NCBI RefSeq assembly: GCF_030160275.1
Contig: NZ_BSOA01000044.1
Coordinates: forward strand, 1 to 64,000
Direction of reading: 5' to 3'
Source: Dyella flagellata
Lineage (GTDB): Bacteria > Pseudomonadota > Gammaproteobacteria > Xanthomonadales > Rhodanobacteraceae
Length of the DNA: 64,000 nucleotides
Positions 57,569 through 64,000 of the stretch are shown here, piece after piece; within the stretch, counting starts at the first letter, position 1, and every line of letters starts with the position of its first letter. The translations under genes and the position numbers were made by a program. The notes beneath the pieces were generated by a model. That model ran no database searches. It was not told the DNA's origin and saw only the letters and a list, made by a program, of their open reading frames with translations.

Positions 57569-58604
57569 AATCTTGCAATGAACGCTGCGTCGCGTGATTC
57601 ATCAGCCAGCTCGCCGCGCCGATCACGCCCAGTCGCGCGTGGTCCACTACGTACACGGGAACTGTCTGCTGGAACGGACGCATCACCCCTTTATCCAGAA
57701 AACGGCTGACGAAACTGCTCTTGGCCATGAAATCCGTCATGCTCGACAGGAAACCGCCGGCGACATAGATGCCGCCGGTGGCGCCGTACAGCATGGCCAG
57801 GTCGCCCGCGAAGGAACCCAGCCATCCGCAAAACAGTTGCAGCGTTTCCACCGCCTGCGCATTCGCGCCGGCGCATGCGGCAGCGGTGATCGAGGCGGGT
57901 TCCTGCCATTGCGCTTGCACGCCATCAAGCCGGCAAACCGCCTGGTAGACACGCAACAGACCCGGGCCTGACAGCACCGAGTCGTAGGGAATGTGCGTAT
58001 CCGGCGGCACTAGTTCGCCGAGCACGGCTTGCTCGCGACCCACGCGTGCCGCCAGCTGGATATGCCCGGCTTCCGTAGCCAGCACTTGCGGGGGAGTACC
58101 CGGCAGGCGCACGGCCACGCCCAGACCCGTTCCGGGTCCGACGACAACAACGGGAGCTGGCTCAGTACTCTTGTTGCGGCGAGGATCGTGCAGCGTGGTG
58201 ACACCGGCCGGATCCAGATAAGCCGTGCCATAAGCCAGCGCCTCGAAATCGTTGAGCACTTTCACCTCGCTCAACGCCAACGCCTTTTTCAGTTCGGCCG
58301 GTACTATCGGCCAACGTAGGTTGTTGTTGACCACCACACCTTCGTGCAGGAATCCCGCGCAAGCCAGCGCAAGGCGCTGCGGCGTTACCGAAAAGGCTGC
58401 GCAAAAGGCATGCACGATGGCATCGAAGCTGGCAAAATCCGCGCACTTGTACACGCGATACGCCAGGGTGCTGGGAACAGCCTGCCCCGGCTGAAAGGCA
58501 ATCAGGCCGATGCGTGCATGGGTACCACCGACGTCGGCGGCCAGGAAAACCTCATGCTTGCCTGGAACAGGCTTCACGAATGCAGAGGACGTGGTGTGTG
58601 GCAT
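57567..58604 (-). CDS. glk: Glucokinase family sugar kinase
   Basis: The 345-residue protein starts at MPHTTSSAFVKPVP (58604), 5 nt after AGGTGA; an upstream ATG at 58682 lacks a ribosome site. The ATP-binding phosphate-1 motif FLAADVGGTHARIGL is typical of the bacterial Glk family (PF02685) rather than ROK kinases. LACAGF, NNNLRWPIV, VLNDFEALAYG with the catalytic Asp, VVGPGTGLGVA and EAGHIQLAA complete the active site. It phosphorylates glucose or a related hexose released by the neighbouring hydrolases. The position between receptor and GH3 genes implies a role in this locus. Whether it prefers glucose or an amino sugar is not visible. Confidence 0.9.
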   Translation of the reverse strand: MPHTTSSAFVKPVPGKHEVFLAADVGGTHARIGLIAFQPGQAVPSTLAYRVYKCADFASFDAIVHAFCAAFSVTPQRLALACAGFLHEGVVVNNNLRWPIVPAELKKALALSEVKVLNDFEALAYGTAYLDPAGVTTLHDPRRNKSTEPAPVVVVGPGTGLGVAVRLPGTPPQVLATEAGHIQLAARVGREQAVLGELVPPDTHIPYDSVLSGPGLLRVYQAVCRLDGVQAQWQEPASITAAACAGANAQAVETLQLFCGWLGSFAGDLAMLYGATGGIYVAGGFLSSMTDFMAKSSFVSRFLDKGVMRPFQQTVPVYVVDHARLGVIGAASWLMNHATQRSLQD

Positions 58605-58825
58605 GACATCACCTAGGAACGCGTCCGCAGAGGAAGCATCTCGCGCGGTGCCATACGCTTCGTAGCTGCCACCGTCACGCACGTTGCCACCTCGTCCCGA
58701 AAACCGGTCGAGCCGAGAACATTTTGCGCTGACGTAGACCGACTACCGCCCTCATCACCCCTCCAGTGCCAACCCATCCTGGAGCATTCATAGACGAACG
58801 TCCATTTCATATTTACGTGTATGAG

Positions 58826-58853
58826 CTTATACGCCTCGTTTAGATCGTGGCAA
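58826..58853 (-). promoter_or_regulatory. Candidate sigma-70 promoter for glk
   Basis: On the minus strand TTGCCA (-35, 58848-58853) and TATAAG (-10, 58826-58831) are 16 bp apart. The implied leader before the glk ATG is ~215 nt. Matches are good, but no other support exists. Confidence 0.4.
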
Positions 58854-58953
58854 GTTGCGTCGCAACAGAATGCAGGGTTTCGTAACAATTTGTTTAGCCC
58901 TGAAGGATCAGGCAGGCCTTGAGGCCGTGCCAGGCCACCCCTCCAAGGGGCGG

Positions 58954-58971
58954 GGTGGAAACGTTTCCACC
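58954..58971. promoter_or_regulatory. LacI-type operator palindrome
   Basis: GGTGGAAACGTTTCCACC is a perfect 18-bp palindrome with the central CG typical of LacI/GalR-family operators. It lies ~100 bp upstream of the candidate glk promoter in the ~460-bp gap between GH3 and glk (58605-59067), which otherwise has no gene and one REP pair at its right end. A LacI-family repressor encoded outside the window is the likely binder. Confidence 0.5.
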
Positions 58972-59004
58972 TATATAGATAAGGTGTAGAGCCTGGGTGA
59001 CGGC

Positions 59005-59071
59005 GTAGGCTGGGATGCCAATCCCAGCACCAGATGGCGATCGCGATGCCGGGATTGGCATCCCAGCCTAC
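59005..59071. repeat. GTAG-type REP pair overlapping the GH3 stop codon
   Basis: Left unit GTAG-GCTGGGATGCCAATCCCAGC, ~19-bp spacer, right unit the inverted GTAG-GCTGGGATGCCAATCCCGGC. On the minus strand the GH3 gene ends CGG TAG, and this TAG (59068-59070) is part of the right unit's GTAG. Confidence 0.88.
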
Positions 59072-61671
59072 CGCGGCAATACCAGGCGGCCGCCAATGGT
59101 AAAGGCCGCCGTCACGCCCGCCGCATCGCCAGGCTGGCCGCCACCGACAAACACGCGGTAGTGCCCCGATTTCACCGCACGCTCTCCGGCCGCATCGACG
59201 CTGCTGAGCTGCCGCGGCGCCAGCTGGAAACTGACGCGACGGCTTTGCCCCGCCGCCAGATGCACCCGCTGAAACCCTACCAGCGCATGGCGCGGCGCAA
59301 GCGCGTCATCGGGTGCATCGAGGTAAACCTGCACCACTTCGTCGCCCTCGCGGCCGCCGTCATTGCGCACGGTGGCGCTCAGGGTGAGCGTTTTACCCGC
59401 CGCTAGCTGCGCGGTCGACAGCTGCGGCTCGGCATAGGCGAAGTGGGTATAGCTCAGGCCATGACCGAACGGATAAAGCGGCGTACCGGTGAAATAGCGA
59501 TAGGTACGCCCCTGCGTCGAATAGCTGACGAACGGCGGCAGGTCACGGGTGGAACGATAGAAGGTCACCGGCAGGCGCCCGCCGGGGTTGTAGTCGCCAG
59601 CCAGCACCTGGGCAATGGCACGGCCACCCTCCTCCCCCGGATACCATGCCGCCACGATGGCGGCGGCACGCTGTTTCGCCCAATTGAGCGCTACCGCGCT
59701 GCCTGACATCAGCACCACCACCAACGGCTTGCCGCTGGCCGCTGCGCGTTCCAACAAGGCTTGCTGCGCTTGCGGCAAGCCGATGTCCGTGCGATCGCCG
59801 CCGTTGAAACCGGGTACGTCGATCTTCAACTCCTCGCCTTCCACATCCGGCGACAAGCCGACGAATGCGACGATTGCATCGGCACTGCGCACGGCCGCTT
59901 CCGCTTGCGCCAACTGCGCCCCAGCCGGTGCCAGCCATTGCAGGCGTACACCCTGGTCACGGCCACTGTGCAGGTATTCGAGCCGGATCGCATGCGGATG
60001 TTGATCGGCAACATGCAGTTGAACCTGCATGGGCGTGTCGTCGCCGTTGTCGTCGAGCACTTTGCGGCCGTCGACATACAAGCGCACCGGATCATGCTGG
60101 TTGTTGCAATCGAAGCAGCGATCCACCTGCACGGCCAGGGTGTAATCCCCTGCGGCAGGTGGCAACCATTCACCGCTCCAGCGCACTGCATAGCGGCCAG
60201 GCTGCGCGCCACCGATCGGCGCAGCCTCATCCCAGTCGAAATCGATCACTCGATCAGTGCGTGTTACGACGGGCCGGCCGCTGAAATCGAGCTTGTCGAA
60301 ATATTCGCCGTCTAGACCAGGTCGCCCGCTTTTCGTACGAAAGGCGGTTTCGGGTATCGGCACCGGCACGCCCTCGGCAATCGGGGCGCCCTGCGCGTAA
60401 TACACGCGGTCCGCACCGAAACGCTCGCGCAGGCCTGCAAGCGGTGTAATCGGCGCACGCGCCGTCCCGTGATAATTGGCTTCCAAAGTCTCCAGAGTGT
60501 CGGCGTTCGGACCGAGCACGGCCAGGCGCGTGCCGCTGCGTAACGGCAAAGTGGCGTGTTCGTTCTTCAGCAGCACCATCGATTCAAGCGCCGCCTTGAG
60601 GGCGTACTGCCGATGTTCGGCGCTATCCACCTGATCCATGCCGATGCCGGCGTAGGGGCTCTTGCCATCGCCCCATTCACCCAGGCGATAACGCGCGGCG
60701 AACAAACGGATGAGCGAGGTATCGATCGCCGATGCCTTTACATAGCCTTTTTGCATGGCTTCGAGCAGATCCGCGTAGGCATCGCCGCAATCCAGATCGG
60801 TACCGGCCTGGAGGGATGCCGCCGAAGACTGCGCGTTGTCGGGCTTGAAATAGTGAAAGCGGGTTTCATCGTCGATCGCGTCGCAGTCGGACACGACGAA
60901 GCCCTTGAAGCCCCAATCGCCACGCAGGCGTGTCGTGAGCAGGTCGCCATCCGCACACGCTGGCGTGCCGTGGATGGCGTTGTAGGCGCACATCACCGAA
61001 CCAGCCTGTCCCTCGGTCACCGCGGCACGAAATGCTGGCAGATAGGTGGCTTCCAGATCATGTGGCGACACGTCCACGTCGAACCCATGCCGGCCGGCCT
61101 CCGGGCCGCTGTGCACCACGAAATGTTTGGGCGTAGCGATCGCGCGCGGATGCTCGGAATCATCCCCTTGAATGCCATGGATGAAAGCCATCGCCAGACG
61201 ACCGGCAAGGAACGGATCCTCGCCGTAGGTTTCCTGCCCCCTGCCCCAGCGCGGATCGCGGAAGATATTGATGTTGGGCGACCAGATGGTCAGCCCTTGG
61301 TAGCGCCCGTGGTCGTGACCGGCGCCGATGGCATTGAACTTGGCGCGCGCTTCAGTGGATACCGTGGTGCCGACTTGTTGCAGCAATTGCGTGTCCCAAC
61401 TCGCGGCCAAGCCGATGGCCTGCGGGAAGACGGTGGCGTATCCGTTACGGGCATTGCCGTGCAGGCCTTCGCTCCACCAGTCGTAGGCGGCGATACCCAA
61501 TCGCGGGATGGCGGGGGCGCCGCTTTGCAGTTGAGCGACTTTTTCGGCCGGGGTCATTTTCGCGACCAGGGCGGCGGCTTGAGCCTCGGGCGTTTGCTGC
61601 TGAGCGAATGCAGCGCCGGTGACGAGTAAGCCGAGAACGGCGGCGAGGCGCGGAAGATTTGCAAACATCAT
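59068..61671 (-). CDS. Glycoside hydrolase family 3 enzyme with PA14 insert
   Basis: The 867-residue protein has a signal peptide ending AFAQ. The GH3 barrel domain has DWWSEGLHG, FRDPRWGRGQETYGEDPFL and KHFVVHSGPE (Lys-His motif). The nucleophile is D262 in FVVSDCDAI, the SDC variant typical of beta-xylosidase-like members. The second domain has ESMVLLKNE and, after a PA14 module at roughly residues 455-600 (GLDGEYFDKLDF...DYTLAVQVDRCFDC), resumes with VEGEELKID. A fibronectin-III-like domain ends the chain. PA14 inserts usually shape the active site for short oligosaccharides. Candidate activities are beta-xylosidase, beta-glucosidase or exo-beta-N-acetylglucosaminidase. It is probably co-transcribed with GH18 and GH29 genes upstream. 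Confidence 0.93.
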   Translation of the reverse strand: MMFANLPRLAAVLGLLVTGAAFAQQQTPEAQAAALVAKMTPAEKVAQLQSGAPAIPRLGIAAYDWWSEGLHGNARNGYATVFPQAIGLAASWDTQLLQQVGTTVSTEARAKFNAIGAGHDHGRYQGLTIWSPNINIFRDPRWGRGQETYGEDPFLAGRLAMAFIHGIQGDDSEHPRAIATPKHFVVHSGPEAGRHGFDVDVSPHDLEATYLPAFRAAVTEGQAGSVMCAYNAIHGTPACADGDLLTTRLRGDWGFKGFVVSDCDAIDDETRFHYFKPDNAQSSAASLQAGTDLDCGDAYADLLEAMQKGYVKASAIDTSLIRLFAARYRLGEWGDGKSPYAGIGMDQVDSAEHRQYALKAALESMVLLKNEHATLPLRSGTRLAVLGPNADTLETLEANYHGTARAPITPLAGLRERFGADRVYYAQGAPIAEGVPVPIPETAFRTKSGRPGLDGEYFDKLDFSGRPVVTRTDRVIDFDWDEAAPIGGAQPGRYAVRWSGEWLPPAAGDYTLAVQVDRCFDCNNQHDPVRLYVDGRKVLDDNGDDTPMQVQLHVADQHPHAIRLEYLHSGRDQGVRLQWLAPAGAQLAQAEAAVRSADAIVAFVGLSPDVEGEELKIDVPGFNGGDRTDIGLPQAQQALLERAAASGKPLVVVLMSGSAVALNWAKQRAAAIVAAWYPGEEGGRAIAQVLAGDYNPGGRLPVTFYRSTRDLPPFVSYSTQGRTYRYFTGTPLYPFGHGLSYTHFAYAEPQLSTAQLAAGKTLTLSATVRNDGGREGDEVVQVYLDAPDDALAPRHALVGFQRVHLAAGQSRRVSFQLAPRQLSSVDAAGERAVKSGHYRVFVGGGQPGDAAGVTAAFTIGGRLVLPR

Positions 61672-61709
61672 CTTAAAGGCCCGCTTCGTTAGGGTGCACG
61701 CATGGCGAT

Positions 61710-61749
61710 GCCGGGATTGCCATCCCAGCCTACGATCGTCCCAGCCTAC
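61710..61749 (-). repeat. REP unit plus partial copy overlapping the GH18 stop codon
   Basis: On the minus strand GTAG-GCTGGGACGATC is followed immediately by a full unit GTAG-GCTGGGATGGCAATCCCGGC. The shared GTAGGCTGGGA makes a short direct repeat. The first GTAG supplies the GH18 gene's TAG stop (61746-61748). Confidence 0.8.
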
Positions 61750-62795
61750 CGCTGCACCACCGGCAGCTCATCCCACACCTTCGGATCTTCCGCCCCCAGC
61801 ACCCAGGCGCAGAATCCTTCCAGATCATTTTGCTTCACCAGCGCATAACGGTCGCGGAAACTGTGCGCATCGGGCATGAACACCCACTCGCGCATCTCGT
61901 CGCGGTAGAAGTAATACCAGGACTCATGCGCCTCGGCATCCCACTGCACCACGGCCTTTTGCTCTTGCGCCAGCGGGATCGACTCGTCCGCGTCGATGTA
62001 GGTGGCCGAGATATTGGAGGCCTCGCTGCCGTCATCGCGCACCGGATTGCCGGTGTACCAGCGATAGCCGTATAGCGCGATGCCTAGCGAGAGTTTGTTC
62101 CTGGGCACCAACGTCAACGCGTATTTCAGCTGGTCGAGCATCCAGGGCATGCCGTCCACCGGGCCTGGCGTGGTCCAGCGCGTGTGCTGGTCGTAGGTCA
62201 TCAGGCAGATCAGATCGGCATATTTGGCCAAGGCGGCCACATCGTAGGCGCCACGCCAGTACTGCCACATCCACTTGGAGAACGGCCCTTCGCCCGCATG
62301 CCCTGGTCCGTTGGGCACCACGGCGATGGAAAGGGTAAGGCCGTGCTTGTGCAAGGCTTCCGCGGTTTGCTTCACCAGCAAGGTGTAGGCATCGCGATCC
62401 GTCCACGAAATGCTTTCGAAGTCGAACTGAAAGCCGGCGTAGCCCTGCTCGGCGGCTTGCTGCAGCATGGATTGGATCATGTGCTGCTTGGCGGTTTCAT
62501 CATGCAGCAGCGCATGGAAACCGTTGCGCCCAGCCGACATGGAAACGATCGGCGTTACCGGTAGCCGATGCTGTTTGGCCAGATCCAGTACATAGCGGTT
62601 CGGCCCGCCGTTCACCAGGCCCTGGCCGTCGACCTGGTACCAGGTGGGCACCAGCAAGCCGATCTTGTCGATATGCGCGATGAAGGAGTTGGTGGATTTC
62701 TGCGAATCCATCAAATAGAACAGCGCCGTCGGCTGTTTTGCGATAGCGACACCGCAGGCAAGCGCCGCGGCGAGGAAGCAGACCAGTCTTTTCAT
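61746..62795 (-). CDS. GH18-like glycosidase
   Basis: The 349-residue protein has a signal peptide ending AIAKQ. The TIM-barrel resembles YaaH/SleL-type and endo-beta-N-acetylglucosaminidase-like GH18 enzymes. LLVPTWYQVDGQGLVNGG is the first strand region. GFQFDFESI aligns with the DxxDxDxE motif and keeps the final Asp and catalytic Glu but not the two earlier Asp. LICLMTYDQHTRW corresponds to the conserved MxYD motif. LSLGIALYGYRW is the late barrel strand. It cleaves GlcNAc-beta-1,4-GlcNAc-type bonds if active. It begins 2 nt after the GH29 stop, so the two are co-translated, and GH3 follows 74 nt downstream. Confidence 0.82.
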   Translation of the reverse strand: MKRLVCFLAAALACGVAIAKQPTALFYLMDSQKSTNSFIAHIDKIGLLVPTWYQVDGQGLVNGGPNRYVLDLAKQHRLPVTPIVSMSAGRNGFHALLHDETAKQHMIQSMLQQAAEQGYAGFQFDFESISWTDRDAYTLLVKQTAEALHKHGLTLSIAVVPNGPGHAGEGPFSKWMWQYWRGAYDVAALAKYADLICLMTYDQHTRWTTPGPVDGMPWMLDQLKYALTLVPRNKLSLGIALYGYRWYTGNPVRDDGSEASNISATYIDADESIPLAQEQKAVVQWDAEAHESWYYFYRDEMREWVFMPDAHSFRDRYALVKQNDLEGFCAWVLGAEDPKVWDELPVVQR

Positions 62796-62797
62796 GA

Positions 62798-64000
62798 TTA
62801 TTTCGCCAGTTCAATGCGATAGACGTAGGCGTAGTCGCCCACCGGCTGCGCCGGCAGCGACAGATGCAAGCCATCCGGCGCCTGCTGCCATGGAACGGCC
62901 TTACCGTTCGCCAGCAGGCTTACTGCGCTCACCTGGTCTTTGGGCTTGATCGAATGGATCACCACCTTGCCGCCTTCGGGCCAGCCCAGCTCGATGGCGT
63001 ACAACACGCCATCTTTGGTGGTAAAGCGGAAGTCTTCGGCCGTATACGGCTTGGTCTTGGTGTCCTGGAACGTGCCGCCCACCACTTCGGTAGGACCTTC
63101 GCCGAAGCTGCGCCAAGGCCGGGTGCCGTAGATCGCGTCAGCATTGGTCTTCAGCCAGCCGCCCATGGCAAGCAGGATCTTCTGCGCGTCCTCCGGGATG
63201 GTGCCATCCGAGCGCGGGCCGACATTGAGCAGCAAGTTGCCGTTCTTGCTGACCACGTCCACCAGCAGATGGATCAGCTCCTTCGGCGATTTGTAGGTAT
63301 CGCCCTTGATGTAGCCCCAGGAGGTGTTGCTGATGGAGGTATCGGTTTGCCAGTGCGCCTGCTGGATGCCGGTAAGCTGACCGCGTTCGATATCCAGCGT
63401 ACCGGCACCCTCGGCGAAATCGCCTTGCTTGTAATTGACCACTACGCCGCCGCGTTTCGCGCCTTCGTTGTAGTAGTACGCCAGCATCTTCGGCAGTGTG
63501 CTGCGGAACGTGGGGTGGCCGATCCACCAGTCGAAATAGATGATGTCCGGGTGGTAGCCGTCGATCAGCTCGGCCGTGCGCGCCAGCCAGTCGTCCAGCC
63601 ACGCCTGCGAAACATAGGTCCAGTCGTTATAGAGGTCTTCGTCCTTCTTGGCGAGGTGCGCTTCGGCCGGGCCATACAGGCCGGCGTAACGCGGATCGTT
63701 GACGTCTGAATCGAATTTGCGGCCGCCGTCGAAGAACCAGTCGTGTTCGGCACGATGCGAAGACACGCCGAAATGCAGCCCCTGCGCGCGCACGGCTTTC
63801 TCCAGTTCGCCGATCACATCGCGATGCGGCCCCATTTTCGCAGCCGTCCATTCGGAGAGCTGCGAGTTGTACATGGCAAAGCCATCATGATGCTCCGCTA
63901 CGGGAATGACGTAGCGCGCGCCGGCTTGCTTGAACAACTCCGCCCACGCCTGCGGATCGAAGTGCTCGGCCTTGAACAGCGGAATGAAATCCTTGTAGCC
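62798..64000 (-). CDS. Alpha-L-fucosidase (GH29), N-terminus beyond the window
   Basis: The 400 visible residues are open to the window edge on the 5' side, so roughly the first 60-100 residues are missing. The barrel has KDFIPLFKAEHFDPQAWA and AGARYVIPVAEHHDGFAMY, the standard GH29 start. The nucleophile region is IIYFDWWIGHP (Asp in YFDWW). NGNLLLNVGPRSDGTIPEDAQKIL is a strong GH29 signature, and a C-terminal beta-sandwich follows (FTTKDGVLYAIELGWP). It removes alpha-linked fucose from glycans. It heads the visible GH29-GH18-GH3 operon. Confidence 0.94.
   Translation of the reverse strand, partial: GYKDFIPLFKAEHFDPQAWAELFKQAGARYVIPVAEHHDGFAMYNSQLSEWTAAKMGPHRDVIGELEKAVRAQGLHFGVSSHRAEHDWFFDGGRKFDSDVNDPRYAGLYGPAEAHLAKKDEDLYNDWTYVSQAWLDDWLARTAELIDGYHPDIIYFDWWIGHPTFRSTLPKMLAYYYNEGAKRGGVVVNYKQGDFAEGAGTLDIERGQLTGIQQAHWQTDTSISNTSWGYIKGDTYKSPKELIHLLVDVVSKNGNLLLNVGPRSDGTIPEDAQKILLAMGGWLKTNADAIYGTRPWRSFGEGPTEVVGGTFQDTKTKPYTAEDFRFTTKDGVLYAIELGWPEGGKVVIHSIKPKDQVSAVSLLANGKAVPWQQAPDGLHLSLPAQPVGDYAYVYRIELAK

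Overview
The window is GC-rich bacterial chromosome. It carries TonB-dependent and trimeric/two-partner secretion proteins, a Wza/Wzb/Wzc polysaccharide export set and GTAG-headed REP palindromes. This mixture suggests a Gammaproteobacterium of the order Xanthomonadales, probably Rhodanobacteraceae (Dyella/Luteibacter/Frateuria-like). The placement is inferred from gene content; no rRNA or tRNA gene is present to confirm it.

Region 1 (1-29.6 kb) is an adhesion/surface-protein block, almost all on the minus strand. It holds the N-terminal part of a giant YD-repeat (Rhs-like) protein, a DUF4019-type periplasmic protein, and an OmpA/SmpA lipoprotein directly downstream of a 1766-residue trimeric autotransporter adhesin. 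An AraC-type regulator, an orphan LuxR-type response regulator and two small secreted proteins follow. A two-partner secretion pair comes next: TpsB, and a TpsA of about 3800 residues with 36 YDG-type modules. An orphan OmpR-type response regulator lies upstream of tpsA. Three very large repeat-rich surface proteins and three regulators in under 30 kb look like an adhesion/biofilm programme.

Region 2 (29.9-33.1 kb) is housekeeping: 3-methyladenine DNA glycosylase, thiM-thiE (thiamine salvage) and pcm. A possible structured RNA ending in a good intrinsic terminator lies downstream of thiE.

Region 3 (33.8-50 kb) is an exopolysaccharide locus of Wzx/Wzy type. On the plus strand, with several ATGA overlaps, it has a WecA-like initiating transferase, a GT2 glycosyltransferase, an EpsG-like polymerase, two tandem paralogous PP-loop (asparagine-synthase-like) proteins without a glutaminase domain, a Tat-exported beta-helix protein and a GT4 glycosyltransferase. 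A second Tat-exported beta-helix paralogue follows. The minus strand carries the flippase, Wzc kinase and Wzb phosphatase; wza is divergent from wzb. The duplicated PP-loop pair and the duplicated beta-helix pair are the least familiar part of the window and the best candidates for undescribed chemistry, perhaps amidation of a uronic-acid polymer together with a cognate lyase (inference).

Region 4 (50-51.96 kb) has a small AT-hook/coiled-coil protein with a perfect 20-bp palindrome upstream. Next to it is a REP-associated (Y1/HUH) transposase gene flanked by inverted clusters of GGACATCC repeats.

Region 5 (51.96-64 kb, minus strand) is a glycan-utilisation locus: GH29 alpha-fucosidase (runs off the window), GH18-like protein, GH3 enzyme with a PA14 insert, glucokinase-family kinase, TonB-dependent receptor and GH20 hexosaminidase. 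Together they could import and dismantle a fucosylated, GlcNAc-containing glycan such as an N-glycan.

GTAG-type REP pairs recur through the window. At three genes (flippase, GH18, GH3) the stop codon TAG is itself the TAG of a REP's GTAG head.
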